From assembly GCA_942490945.1 (NCBI GenBank), contig CALNYZ010000044.1, forward strand, positions 124,001 to 188,000: a stretch of 64,000 bases of DNA. Direction: 5' to 3'. Under the pieces are notes generated by a model. The model saw nothing but the letters and a program-made list of their open reading frames with translations. It was not told the origin of the DNA and searched no databases. The position numbers and the translations under genes are program-made. The stretch is from CALNYZ01 sp942490945. GTDB taxonomy: Bacteria > Pseudomonadota > Gammaproteobacteria > UBA6429 > Thiohalophilaceae. Below, in pieces: positions 43,153-52,533 of this stretch. Each line of letters starts with the position of its first letter. The first letter of the stretch is position 1.

Positions 43153-44418
43153 TTAATGATCATGACTGGCGCCGGACTTTTCGATGTCGGCTTTAATGAG
43201 GTAACTGTTTTCGGTAACATAGTTTGTCCCCGCGTCGATTCCGCTCAAGACTTCAACCCACTCGTTATTGCGTCTTCCCAATTCCAACATTCTTACTTCA
43301 TAGGTGTCACCAAATTTTGCATACACCACCTGAAAATCACGAAACGTCTGAATGGCTGACTGGCGTACCGCCAGCGGCACTGCATGTTCAGCGACGCTGA
43401 CGTGGCCACGGATAAATTGACCGGGACGTAATGCACCATTCGAATTATCGAGTTGTATTCGTGCGCGCACACTTTGGCTGGCATGTGCGGCAAGGGGCGA
43501 GATCCAGTTTATTTTGCCCTGCTGTTGTTGTTGGCCATCGAGTGTTTCTATTACAACCTGTTGACCAGTTTTAATTATGCCAAGGTCACGGTTGAACACA
43601 TCCAGTTCTACCCAGACCCGGGAAAGATCCGCAATTATAAATAACGCCGCATCACCGGTGGATTCACCCACCTGAATATCACGCTGTACGATGACACCAC
43701 TGATCGGTGCCTTGACACTATAGGTTTGTAAACTTTCATTACTTTGCACCGTTGCCAGTACGTCACCTGCCTTAACCTGCTCGCCCAGTTCACGCCGAAC
43801 CGTTTTCACCATACCGGTGTACCGTGCACGCACATGCGATAACAGATTCGGGTTGGTATGCACTTGTCCCGACAGGCTACGGATTTCCTGTAGTTTTACA
43901 GGCCCGACTATTTCGGTTTTAATATTCATCATATCCGCCATGGCATCCGGGATTTGTGTGCGACCTTCAAAATTATCGTAACGCCAGTGGTAATCTTTGC
44001 CTGCATAACTTGCCTGTACCTCGACAGCAAAGGAATGCGGCTCGACAATGACCTTGTCGCCTTTCAGGTACGCTTGTTGCGGGACAAAATTAATATCATC
44101 TGTCTTGTTACCGGTACGGTGTAATTTTATATTCAGGACTACATTGTTCGGGTCAATTGGGCGCTGTTGGTGATAGGCATAAATATGAAACTCGGGTGGT
44201 ACGCCGGATTCAAAAATACTTATTTCCAAAGCAAAATCGTCCTTTGTTAACAGACGCCCACCTTGCGGGCCTTTGGGCACATCGGGTTTGGCTTCATCAT
44301 GACCGTGTCCGTGATCCGCATCGCCATGCGCATGCTCATTGTCTGCGATAAGTAACCATGCGCTGAGCACGATGGTGACAATAATAATGGCGAGTATACT
44401 TATTTGATTGCGATTCAT
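43153..44418 (-). CDS. czcB: CzcB-type efflux adaptor (membrane fusion protein)
   Basis: 421 residues. A membrane anchor (about 7-25) is followed by a His/Asp-rich metal-sensing segment (NEHAHGDADHGHGHDEAK) and then the lipoyl/beta-barrel domains of the RND adaptor family (VRARYTGMVKTVRRELGEQV, PISGVIVQRDIQVGESTGD). The C-terminus ends in HDH. The adaptor joins the pump to the outer-membrane channel and can pass bound metal to CzcA. AGGAG lies seven bases before the ATG; the gene overlaps czcC by four bases. Confidence 0.93.
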   Translation of the reverse strand: MNRNQISILAIIIVTIVLSAWLLIADNEHAHGDADHGHGHDEAKPDVPKGPQGGRLLTKDDFALEISIFESGVPPEFHIYAYHQQRPIDPNNVVLNIKLHRTGNKTDDINFVPQQAYLKGDKVIVEPHSFAVEVQASYAGKDYHWRYDNFEGRTQIPDAMADMMNIKTEIVGPVKLQEIRSLSGQVHTNPNLLSHVRARYTGMVKTVRRELGEQVKAGDVLATVQSNESLQTYSVKAPISGVIVQRDIQVGESTGDAALFIIADLSRVWVELDVFNRDLGIIKTGQQVVIETLDGQQQQQGKINWISPLAAHASQSVRARIQLDNSNGALRPGQFIRGHVSVAEHAVPLAVRQSAIQTFRDFQVVYAKFGDTYEVRMLELGRRNNEWVEVLSGIDAGTNYVTENSYLIKADIEKSGASHDH

Positions 44419-45722
44419 TGTGTTACTCCTGCTGCAGGTTCGGGCTGTGACGAGGGCAGTGAAAGCACCCCGGTACCCGTCAAGCGATCGATTTCTATTT
44501 TATAGCGATGATAGTTCGCCGCGGTCATCACCAACTCCAGTCGTGCGTTTAATAATTCCTGTTGTGCATCGGTAAGTTCAAGTAAGGAGTATCGCCCCGC
44601 TCGATAACCTTTGTCATAATCTCGCAGTGCACTCGTTGCTTGTGGGATGATGCGCTGCTCAAGAATGCGCGTTGCTGTATAGGCATGTTGCATTTCCTGG
44701 TAAATTTCAAACAAGCTGGCATACAGCGCAAGCTTTTGTTGCTCGTGCTCATAGGTACTTTTAGATATATGAAACTGTTGTGCATCGATTGACGGTGCCG
44801 CACGCGAACCCTGGCCAAGGGGAATACTGGCAGAAAAGACCAGAGCGTTATCATCTGTTTCGTTAAAATGCCGCACCCCCGCATTTAATTCCAGATTCAC
44901 ACTTTGCTTTGCACGCGCCAGATTAAGCCTGGCTTCTGCGAGTCGTTGTGCAGTGACAAATCGAATCAAGTCCGGATTACGTTCAAGCTGTTGTTGCAGT
45001 TGTGAGAACTCAGCAACCTTCACCAACGTAAACAGTTCTGCTGTTGCAGTCGTAAAATGCGGCTGGGTCTCCCCCCACATGCTTGCTAACTTAATGCGTG
45101 AAGTCATCAGCTCATGTTCGGCATGCTCGTTCTCAATTTCTGCGCGCGCCACGGCTATCGCAACACGTCTGCGTTCTGCTACCGGGCTACGTCCGGCGTT
45201 GACACGCTGCTTGACTGTTTCATGCATGCGATTGACCAGTTCGCTTTTGTCCTTTGCAATTTGTAGTCGGTGTTGGTCGACCACTACATGTATAAAGTTT
45301 TGTGCAGTACGCGCCAGTATATCCAGCCGTGTGGCGTCCTGTTCATTACGCAACAAAAAGGATTTTTGTTGCGCGACATCACCACGCAAGCCGGACTTGT
45401 TACCAAGTTCAAATATTTTTGACAAGCTTAATGTGGTTTCCAGGCTGTTGCTGCCTTTGTATTTTCCATCACCTGCAAAATTTTCAAACTCGATATTTGC
45501 CTTGTACGGTTTACTGAATTGCGCCTCACGAATTCGCGCCGCCATGGCCTGCGCAGCATAGTCATTGGCTTTTAATTGAGGATTTTGCTCCAGTACCTTG
45601 AGCAGTGCCTGATTCAGACTCAAAGTGTTCGTGGTATGACTGTCTTCTGCATAAATAGTCGTTACAGAAAACAACAATATTAAAATTATTCCGAATTGCA
45701 CGATGTCGGTGCTCCTGATCAT
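44415..45722 (-). CDS. czcC: CzcC-type outer-membrane efflux channel (TolC family)
   Basis: 435 residues with a signal peptide (about 8-26, ending IYAE). Two outer-membrane-efflux-protein halves can be seen: LNQALLKVLEQNPQLKANDY near the start and YDKGYRAGRYSLLELTDAQQ in the second half, with long helical hairpins between. It forms the exit duct of the CzcCBA system. It is the first gene of the operon; the ATG has no obvious binding site. Upstream lie two inverted repeats that may bind a regulator. Confidence 0.9.
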   Translation of the reverse strand: MIRSTDIVQFGIILILLFSVTTIYAEDSHTTNTLSLNQALLKVLEQNPQLKANDYAAQAMAARIREAQFSKPYKANIEFENFAGDGKYKGSNSLETTLSLSKIFELGNKSGLRGDVAQQKSFLLRNEQDATRLDILARTAQNFIHVVVDQHRLQIAKDKSELVNRMHETVKQRVNAGRSPVAERRRVAIAVARAEIENEHAEHELMTSRIKLASMWGETQPHFTTATAELFTLVKVAEFSQLQQQLERNPDLIRFVTAQRLAEARLNLARAKQSVNLELNAGVRHFNETDDNALVFSASIPLGQGSRAAPSIDAQQFHISKSTYEHEQQKLALYASLFEIYQEMQHAYTATRILEQRIIPQATSALRDYDKGYRAGRYSLLELTDAQQELLNARLELVMTAANYHRYKIEIDRLTGTGVLSLPSSQPEPAAGVTQ

Positions 45723-45733
45723 TCAATAAAGGC

Positions 45734-45771
45734 ATGCGCGTGCGCATACAATTACACTAAATATCTAGTGT
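45734..45771. promoter_or_regulatory. Two adjacent inverted repeats upstream of czcC
   Basis: atgcgc/gcgcat (45734-45739, 45742-45747) and acacta/tagtgt (45754-45759, 45766-45771) sit between czcC and the His-rich gene. Both are perfect 6-bp dyads, of a size suited to a dimeric regulator. The regulator is not identified. Confidence 0.4.
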
Positions 45772-45792
45772 GTAAACATACTGCTGATTGAA

Positions 45793-46224
45793 TTACGCAG
45801 GTGGCGATCGAAGCGGTGGACTGGTGTAATAATATTGCGGAACGGAATGAAATTGTCGTCGCCTGAATTTTTCAGTTTTCGGCAAGACCAACGTGATTAA
45901 AAACGCAAACGTAAACAACAAAGTCACTATAATAAAGTGCGAATTGTTTAATTGCTTTAATATACCGTCTGGTGCGGGGTTAAAAACTTTTGCCTCGGCA
46001 TGATGTTCGACTGCATCTGCATCGGTCGATAAATGTAAATCGACAAAGTGTGAGTGCTGTAGATTTACCGCCTGTGCAGCGAAATCGATGGTATGAGTCG
46101 CATCGCTATGATTAAAGTGATGGAAATGAAAATGCAATGGTACAACTGACACCAGCAAAATCGCCAACACCAGCATTGCGCTGATGTGTTTTTTATATCC
46201 GGTTAGTTTTCGCCATTGCATCAT
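45793..46224 (-). CDS. His-rich membrane protein next to czcCBA
   Basis: 143 residues. Two membrane segments (about 14-30 and 93-112) enclose a histidine-rich periplasmic stretch of about 60 residues (VVPLHFHFHHFNHSDATHTI, LQHSHFVDLHLSTDADAVEHH). Such proteins often precede zinc/cobalt efflux operons and may buffer or sense metals; no family is recognised. It is the gene immediately upstream of czcC on the same strand, 70 bases away, with two inverted repeats in between. Association with metal efflux is by context. Confidence 0.6.
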   Translation of the reverse strand: MMQWRKLTGYKKHISAMLVLAILLVSVVPLHFHFHHFNHSDATHTIDFAAQAVNLQHSHFVDLHLSTDADAVEHHAEAKVFNPAPDGILKQLNNSHFIIVTLLFTFAFLITLVLPKTEKFRRRQFHSVPQYYYTSPPLRSPPA

Positions 46225-46347
46225 ATGCCAAGAAGTGTAGCAAACCTTTTCACAGCAGCCAATTGTATTTCAACAATAATATTCAATATAATTGTCATGG
46301 ACTTGATTGCGGACTCGTTAGTACACCGTCGCGTATTGTTGTACGAG

Positions 46348-47150
46348 TTAAATCACCTCCTTGGTACGAATACCCAATACAGTTGCATCACTAAGCGCTG
46401 GATTCATGCCGGGATTTTTAATCCAATGTATATCCGGTTGTACTGCCAGCCAGGGATTAATATGTATACGGTAGGTTAATTCGATAGTGGTTTCGCTGTC
46501 ATCAACCGGGTTGCCGAGTGCGGCTTGCTGTTGTTTGTATTTATTGCCATTACTGGCTATTGCCACCCCGATGCCGAGTTGATCTTTATCACGGCTGGGT
46601 AGCACGCCCGTGTAGACCAGTCCGAAGCCCAAGTAATTGCTGATAAGGAAGAATTAATGAATACACCGGCGTGTTCAAGTACGTCGAATTCTGAATTCAG
46701 ATCATACAAGCCCATGCGTGTCGATGCCTAGTCAGTCGCAAAACGTTGGTCGTACCACACCTCATAGACTTCCCAGGCATCAGGTGAATCGATGTTGCTC
46801 AAGGTCTGGTAATCACCGGCATGTTCGCTCGGACTACCACCATTGTTACCAAGTATATAGAGAAAGAATGCTCCGCCTTTTAGTCCGAGCAACTTTTCAG
46901 CGTCCAATGCTGCGGTAAGATCAACATTATCAAGATATTCACCCTTGCGATTCACACCGCCGGAGGTCACTTTAAAATAGTCCGCAGTGTATTCCAGCCC
47001 CAATTCAACCCCGGACGCAATGAGCTGTTCGCGCGCTCCATCCCAATTTCCTGTCAAAGTTTCACTTGCAGCGGCTGTACCGGCCAAACAGAGTAATGCT
47101 AGATACAAACAACTCGCAGCCAGGCTGCGTTGCAAACATGTAAAACGCAT
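46348..47150 (-). pseudogene. OprB-type carbohydrate porin, broken
   Basis: The start at 47150 (AGAAGG upstream) encodes a signal peptide and the OprB N-terminus (TGNWDGAREQLIASGVELGL, YEVWYDQRFATD). An in-frame TAG at 46728 stops it, yet the same frame continues with RMGLYDLNSEFDVLEHAGVF and INSS, clear OprB sequence. Around 46635 an internal deletion of roughly 150-200 residues shifts the frame, and a third piece (LGFGLVYTGVLPSRDKDQLG ... IHINPWLAVQPDIHWIKNPG) continues to 46348. A nonsense mutation plus a deletion make it non-functional. Intact OprB proteins have about 400 residues or more. Confidence 0.85.
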
Positions 47151-47227
47151 TTGGATACCTTCTGGTTGGTCATATTGATTTATCTGTTGTCTACCAAGCT
47201 GTCGGGCAGCTCGCCATGACACGTATT

Positions 47228-47250
47228 GTAAATGATAATCATTATTATTT
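47228..47250. promoter_or_regulatory. Fur-box-like sequence
   Basis: taaatgataatcattattat (47229-47248) contains a 15-base exact match, AATGATAATCATTAT, to the core of the Fur consensus GATAATGATAATCATTATC. It is 80 bases upstream of the broken porin start and 160 bases upstream of the methyltransferase gene. Confidence 0.6.
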
Positions 47251-47411
47251 AGAAGCTGCAATTTAATGACAGTATATAAAGTGTATTTATGCCCCGAGAG
47301 TTATTTTCAAGCCTATTCCATTCGAGCAGCGCTTGCGGCGCTTTCGTAAAGGCCGTAATCTTGAGCGCATAAAAAAGCGCAATAATAATCGTTACGGGGA
47401 AGAAACGCACT

Positions 47412-48074
47412 ATGAGCACCATGAATTTCGAAATTGCACGCCACAACATGATTGAACAACAAATCCGGCCCTGGGATGTGCTTGACCAAACTGTGCTGGA
47501 TTTAATGATGCAAATTCCGCGCGAAGAGTATGTGCCCGTTGCGTTCCGTAATATGGCGTTTACTGATATGAATATTCCGCTCGCGCACGAGCAGGAAATG
47601 ATGTCGCCCAAGGTGGAAGCACGTATGTTGCAGGCCTTGTCGGTAAAACCGCATGAAAACATACTGGAAGTGGGTACTGGCAGCGGTTACATGACGGCGA
47701 TTCTGTCTTCACTTGGCTTGCACGTTTACAGCGTGGACATTCACCAGGATTTGTCACAAGCCGCCAGCTTTAACCTGGCCAAACATGACATTTCCAATGT
47801 CACACTGGCAGTCGGCGATGCGGCACAGGGCTGGGATGCGCATGCACCTTATGATGTTATCGCGCTCACCGGCTCTACCCCGCTATTGCCCGAAACCTTT
47901 CAAAACAGCCTCAGCATTGGCGGACGTCTGTTTGCCATTGTGGGTGACGCACCCGCTATGCAGGCCATCCTGGTCACACGCACCGGACAGCACGATTTTC
48001 AGCAGGAGACGCTGTTTGAAACCGTGATCACACCGTTGATCAACGCACTACAGCCCGAACGTTTCATTTTCTGA
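47412..48074 (+). CDS. pcm: Protein-L-isoaspartate O-methyltransferase family protein
   Basis: 220 residues, cytoplasmic. The SAM-binding motif I is LEVGTGSGYMTAILS, with IPREEYVP and PLAHEQEMMSPKVEARMLQAL as family markers. Isoaspartate methyltransferases repair damaged aspartyl residues; this TolC-adjacent branch is divergent and may have a changed role, so the symbol is provisional. It starts a six-gene plus-strand run: rhodanese (20 bases on), tolC, isochorismatase-like, acyltransferase and waaA. Confidence 0.8.
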   Translation: MSTMNFEIARHNMIEQQIRPWDVLDQTVLDLMMQIPREEYVPVAFRNMAFTDMNIPLAHEQEMMSPKVEARMLQALSVKPHENILEVGTGSGYMTAILSSLGLHVYSVDIHQDLSQAASFNLAKHDISNVTLAVGDAAQGWDAHAPYDVIALTGSTPLLPETFQNSLSIGGRLFAIVGDAPAMQAILVTRTGQHDFQQETLFETVITPLINALQPERFIF

Positions 48075-48093
48075 TTAATATTTGAGCTAAATA

Positions 48094-48414
48094 ATGCGCC
48101 ATTTCCGGCCCAAAGAACTGCAAGCCTATTTGCAGAGTGGTGACGACACCCCGCTGTTGCTCGATGTCCGTGAACAATGGGAATTCGACATTTGCCGTAT
48201 TGCTGGCTCCAGATTGGTGCCAATGCGCGCGGTAGCGGAAATAGTAGAAGAGCTGGATCAGGATGCAGAAATTGTCGTAATCTGTCACCATGGCATTCGC
48301 AGCCGACACATCGCACGCTACCTGGAATCCGTCGGCTTTACTAATTTGATCAACCTCGAAGGCGGCGTGCAGGCATGGGCCGAAGAGGTAGATAGCAACA
48401 TGGCAACGTACTAG
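48094..48414 (+). CDS. Single-domain rhodanese-like sulfurtransferase
   Basis: 106 residues. The rhodanese fold is shown by LLLDVREQWEFDICRIAGSR and the active-site loop CHHGIRSRHIARYL, with catalytic cysteine followed by a five-residue loop, as in GlpE-type enzymes that move sulfur to cyanide or thioredoxin. It is cytoplasmic and lies 3 bases before tolC. Its physiological acceptor is unknown. The order methyltransferase, rhodanese, tolC suggests a conserved operon. Confidence 0.88.
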   Translation: MRHFRPKELQAYLQSGDDTPLLLDVREQWEFDICRIAGSRLVPMRAVAEIVEELDQDAEIVVICHHGIRSRHIARYLESVGFTNLINLEGGVQAWAEEVDSNMATY

Positions 48415-48417
48415 CAT

Positions 48418-49749
48418 ATGAAACATTCGCAACGCATTAAAAAACATTTCACGCTCGCAGTGACGGCGTTTTCATTTTGTTTGTCGACAAACAGTTTTGC
48501 TGCTGACCTCGTCGATATTTATAAACTTGCCGAGCAATACGATCCTTCTTATTTATCAGCCTACGCGACCTATCAGGCAAACCAGGAAGTACAAAGCCAG
48601 AGTCGTGGCGCATGGTTACCCTCATTAACACTCAGCGGTGACTATACCGATCACGATCAGGAAGTCACTACCTCATCCGGAACGACCCCGTACAACTATA
48701 GCGATAAAGGTTATGCACTGACCTTGCGCCAACCACTTTTTAATGCGGGTAAATGGGCACAGCTGGATGTCGCCAGTGCACAGGTTCAGCAGGCAGAAGC
48801 CGTGTATACCGATGCCAAACAAGGTTTGATCCTGCGCGTCGCGGATCGTTATTTTAATATGTTGGCTGCACAGGATGACCTGACCTTTTCCACAGCGGAA
48901 CGCAAGGCGATTAAAGAACAATTATTTTTAACCCAGCAACGTTTTAATGTCGGTCTGATTGCCATCACCGACGTGCATGAAGCACAGGCGCGCTATGATC
49001 AGGTTGAGGCGCAATACATTACGGCCACAAACAATGTTGATATCGAAAACGAACGTCTGCGTGAACTGACCGGAAAACTGCCCGGCGCACTGGCAACGTT
49101 GAAAGCGGATACACCTCTCATAAAACCGGAACCCGCCAACATAGACGAGTGGGTAAACTCGGCGCTCAAAAGCAATGCAAGTTTGATTGCCGCCGTCAAT
49201 ACACAGGAAGCGGCAAAGGCAGAAATCAGCAGGCAACAGGCCGGACATTACCCGAGTCTTGATCTGGTAGCACAACATTCCTATACCGATTCCGGCAGTT
49301 CATTTTTTACCGGGCGCGAAACCGAAGACAACAGTATTTCCTTGCAACTGACGATGTCGCTTTTTGAAGGTGGCGTTACCAACTCGCGTGCCCGACAAGC
49401 GCGTTACAATTACCAGGCAAGAGAACATGATCATGAACAGACCAGACGCGCGGTGGTGCGTGAAGCGCGCAGCGCCTACCTGAATGTTATTGCCCGCATC
49501 AGTCAGGTGAAAGCACTGGCACAGGCGCTGGTCTCCAGCGAAAAATCCCTGGAAGCGACCCAGGCCGGTTTTGAAGTCGGTACCCGAACCGCGGTGGATG
49601 TACTAAACGCGCAGCAGGAAATGTTTCGCGCCAAACGTAACTATGCCCGCGCACGTTATGATTACATTATCCAGACACTGACGCTGAAAAAAGCTGCCGG
49701 CACACTGGTCGCGGCTGACATTCAGAATATCAACGCCTGGTTACAGTAG
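48418..49749 (+). CDS. tolC: Outer-membrane efflux channel TolC
   Basis: 443 residues with a signal peptide (about 10-29, ending SFAA). TolC features: YKLAEQYDPSYLSAYATYQA at the N-terminus, the repeated half (RQPLFNAGKWAQLDVASAQV and SLFEGGVTNSRARQARYNYQ) and GTRTAVDVLNAQQEMFRAKR near the C-terminus. It forms the outer-membrane exit duct for type I secretion and multidrug efflux. Linked to the rhodanese gene by a 3-base gap. Length fits the family. Confidence 0.93.
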   Translation: MKHSQRIKKHFTLAVTAFSFCLSTNSFAADLVDIYKLAEQYDPSYLSAYATYQANQEVQSQSRGAWLPSLTLSGDYTDHDQEVTTSSGTTPYNYSDKGYALTLRQPLFNAGKWAQLDVASAQVQQAEAVYTDAKQGLILRVADRYFNMLAAQDDLTFSTAERKAIKEQLFLTQQRFNVGLIAITDVHEAQARYDQVEAQYITATNNVDIENERLRELTGKLPGALATLKADTPLIKPEPANIDEWVNSALKSNASLIAAVNTQEAAKAEISRQQAGHYPSLDLVAQHSYTDSGSSFFTGRETEDNSISLQLTMSLFEGGVTNSRARQARYNYQAREHDHEQTRRAVVREARSAYLNVIARISQVKALAQALVSSEKSLEATQAGFEVGTRTAVDVLNAQQEMFRAKRNYARARYDYIIQTLTLKKAAGTLVAADIQNINAWLQ

Positions 49750-49761
49750 AAACTGCTCGCA

Positions 49762-50316
49762 ATGACCGATCAACAACTGGTATGTGATGGACTGAAATCC
49801 ACACTGCTTGTTATCGACATACAACAACGTCTGGTGGATGCGATGTCGGACAAAATTGTCGCGGCGACCATTCAAAATACATCCCGGCTCGTTCAGGCGG
49901 CTAACATACTTTCCATTCCTGTTATTAACACCGAACAATATCCGCAAGGACTGGGTGCCACGGTTGCGCCACTGGCGGAACACATCCGTTCCACGGCGCT
50001 GTCTAAAACCTGTTTTTCCTGTTGTGGCGCAGAAAATTTTAACGCTGCATTAAATTACGATCGACCACAGGTGATCATTACCGGCATGGAAAGCCATGTG
50101 TGTGTGTTACAAACTGCTCTGCAACTGGTCAACACCCACCAGGTGTTTGTGGTTAACGATGCGGTCTGTGCACGTAACAAACATCATCACCACAACGCCA
50201 TGACAAGATTGCAACAGGCAGGCGTGATTGTCACCAATCATGAGTCGGTATTGTTCGAATGGATGAGAGACGCCAGTCATCCGCACTTCAAGGCTATTTC
50301 GGCATTAATTAAATAA
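49762..50316 (+). CDS. Isochorismatase-family cysteine hydrolase
   Basis: 184 residues, cytoplasmic. The catalytic triad is visible: Asp in LLVIDIQQRLVDAM, Lys in STALSKTCFSC and Cys in GMESHVCVLQTALQL. This matches the YcaC/nicotinamidase-like isochorismatase fold, whose members cleave amides or esters of small molecules; substrate unknown. It follows tolC by 12 bases and its stop codon overlaps the acyltransferase start by one base (TAATG), so it is in the same transcript. Confidence 0.85.
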   Translation: MTDQQLVCDGLKSTLLVIDIQQRLVDAMSDKIVAATIQNTSRLVQAANILSIPVINTEQYPQGLGATVAPLAEHIRSTALSKTCFSCCGAENFNAALNYDRPQVIITGMESHVCVLQTALQLVNTHQVFVVNDAVCARNKHHHHNAMTRLQQAGVIVTNHESVLFEWMRDASHPHFKAISALIK

Positions 50317-51239
50317 TGAGTCAGACAACGGCATTTCCGATTAACGATTATCTTGCGCCCCGCTTCTGGTTTACCTGGATCTGGTTGGGCTTGCTACGTT
50401 TACTGGTATTGCTGCCCTATCCTGCGCTCATGTGGCTCGGTCGCCAGACCGGGATATTAAGTTACCGACTGATCAAACGCCGCCGACATATTGCACGGGT
50501 GAATGTTCAACTGTGTTTCCCGACACTGTCTGCGGATGATCAGGAGCGTCTGGTCAGGAACAGTTTTATCGCCGCCGGCAAGGCCATTTTTGAATCGGCA
50601 TTTGCCTGGTGGGCAAGCGACAAGCGTTTTAAATTAATCTATAGCATTGAAGGGCTGGAAAACCTGCGTGCAGCTGAAGCATTGGGCAAAGGCGTATTAT
50701 TACTTGGCGGTCATTACACCACACTGGAAATAAGCGGGCGTATTATCGCGCCGGACGTGCCAGGTCTGTATCCAACCTATCGTCCGGCACGCAACAAGTT
50801 ATTTGAAGAAGTTATGGCACGTGCACGTACGCGTATTCATAACGGACTGATTCGCAGCGCCGACCTGCGCCGTATTATGAAAAAAATCAAACAGGGAAAT
50901 GTAGTCTGGTATGCACCGGACCAGGACTTTGGTCGCAAGCGTTCTGTGTTTGCGCCGTTCATGGGGGTGGCCACCACAACACTCACCCTGACCGCGCATA
51001 TCGCTGCCGCGACCGGTTGCCCGGTTGTGCCACTGTTTTCAGAACGCCTTGCCGATGACAGCGGCTGTCGTGTGCGTTTCGCACCGATGCTGACTAACTT
51101 TCCAACCGGGGATGATGTCGCAGACGCGACCACGGTGAATCAGGTTATCGAACAACAAATACGTCGCACACCTGACCAGTATCTTTGGCTACATCGTCGC
51201 TATAAAACACGCCCACATGGCGAACCGGATGTGTATTAA
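50316..51239 (+). CDS. LpxL/HtrB-type lipid A acyltransferase
   Basis: 307 residues. One N-terminal membrane segment (about 15-40) precedes the acyltransferase domain, with the catalytic HX4E motif in GGHYTTLEISGR and the second conserved block VWYAPDQDFGRKRSVFAPFM. FLWLHRRYKTRP-type sequence (here LWLHRRYKTRPHGEPDVY) ends the protein. It adds a secondary fatty acid to Kdo2-lipid A on the inner face of the inner membrane. It directly precedes waaA, whose product makes the Kdo acceptor. Confidence 0.92.
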   Translation: MSQTTAFPINDYLAPRFWFTWIWLGLLRLLVLLPYPALMWLGRQTGILSYRLIKRRRHIARVNVQLCFPTLSADDQERLVRNSFIAAGKAIFESAFAWWASDKRFKLIYSIEGLENLRAAEALGKGVLLLGGHYTTLEISGRIIAPDVPGLYPTYRPARNKLFEEVMARARTRIHNGLIRSADLRRIMKKIKQGNVVWYAPDQDFGRKRSVFAPFMGVATTTLTLTAHIAAATGCPVVPLFSERLADDSGCRVRFAPMLTNFPTGDDVADATTVNQVIEQQIRRTPDQYLWLHRRYKTRPHGEPDVY

Positions 51240-51297
51240 TCGCTGCTTACGTTGCGCAGTCATTTATTAATCCAAATAATCACGTTACACTGACTGC

Positions 51298-52533
51298 ATG
51301 TGGCCATATCAGATAATCCTCCTTGTGCTTGCACCGGTTGCTTTATTGCACAGCATCTGGCTGGCGATTCGCTTTCGCGAACCTGTCTATTTGTTACAAA
51401 AGTTTGCACTTGATCTGCCCGCTACAGCAAAAGATCCTGTCTGGATTCACGCAGCGTCTGTTGGCGAAGTCAACGCCTGTCAAAGTCTGCTGCAGTCATA
51501 TTTGCAATCGAATCCGTCGCAGCGCTTTCTGGTCAGCACCAACACACTAACAGGGAAAAAACGCCTGCAACAATTATTTGGTTCGCAGGTATCACACTGC
51601 TATCTGCCGTTTGATTTGCTACCCTGCATCAACCATGCACTGAGGAAATTAAAACCGCGTTGTCTGTTGATTGTCGAAACGGAAATCTGGCCGAATCTTT
51701 TTACCCGTTGCCACAAAAATAAAATTCCATTGGCAATCATTAATGGCCGCATTTCTGTAAAAACGCTCTCCGCAAACAACTGTATTAAATCCGCCTATAA
51801 AATCGCACTGGCATCGGTCACAAAAATATTAACGCGTTCAACAACGGATAGTGAGCGTTTTATCACACTCGGCGCAAATAAAAACATCGTGTCTAAAATC
51901 GGTAATCTCAAGTACACCATTCAGTCACAGCACGATACCAAACCGTCGACATTGCAACTGCCCTTTATCCTCGTGGTATCGAGTCGTGATGAAGAAGAAG
52001 AACTCATCGTCAAGGCCTGGCAACAGGCGGCGACGCCCTTGATGCTGGCGATTGCACCGCGCCATCCACAACGTAAAGCTGAAATACTGCAGGCATTGGC
52101 GCAGTTTAATCTCACCATTGCCGTACGCTCACAAGATGCCAAGGTTGATACGGAAACGGATATCTATCTGATTGACACACTCGGCGAACTCAACAATTTC
52201 ATCGCACAATGTGAATTTGTCATTATTGGTGGATCATTTGTTAACAAGGGCGGACAGAATTTGATCGAGGCGGCGCATGCCGGCAAGGCCATCATATTCG
52301 GCGCATCGATGTATAATTTTAGTGATGAAGCAGAAGATTTTTTACAACATCAGGCTGCCATCAAGGCGGATAACATCGATGCGCTGACCCGGACGATTAC
52401 CGATCTGAGCCAGAATATTGCTAATCGTAATCTGATTGCGAATAACGGCAAGGCACTTGTCGAAACCTACCAGCATATTCTCGTTGATTATATCGATGCA
52501 CTGGAACCGATTATAAATGCTCAGGATGTATAA
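51298..52533 (+). CDS. waaA: Kdo transferase WaaA
   Basis: 411 residues. An N-terminal membrane anchor (1-22) is followed by the GT30 signature WIHAASVGEVNACQSLL, the segment VETEIWPNLFTRCHKN and IIGGSFVNKGGQNLIEAAHA. The enzyme transfers one or two Kdo residues to lipid IVA, the first committed step of LPS core formation. Only a kinase for the Kdo lies next to it, as in organisms with a single phosphorylated Kdo. The 3' end overlaps the convergent kdkA gene by 13 bases. Length normal. Confidence 0.95.
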   Translation: MWPYQIILLVLAPVALLHSIWLAIRFREPVYLLQKFALDLPATAKDPVWIHAASVGEVNACQSLLQSYLQSNPSQRFLVSTNTLTGKKRLQQLFGSQVSHCYLPFDLLPCINHALRKLKPRCLLIVETEIWPNLFTRCHKNKIPLAIINGRISVKTLSANNCIKSAYKIALASVTKILTRSTTDSERFITLGANKNIVSKIGNLKYTIQSQHDTKPSTLQLPFILVVSSRDEEEELIVKAWQQAATPLMLAIAPRHPQRKAEILQALAQFNLTIAVRSQDAKVDTETDIYLIDTLGELNNFIAQCEFVIIGGSFVNKGGQNLIEAAHAGKAIIFGASMYNFSDEAEDFLQHQAAIKADNIDALTRTITDLSQNIANRNLIANNGKALVETYQHILVDYIDALEPIINAQDV

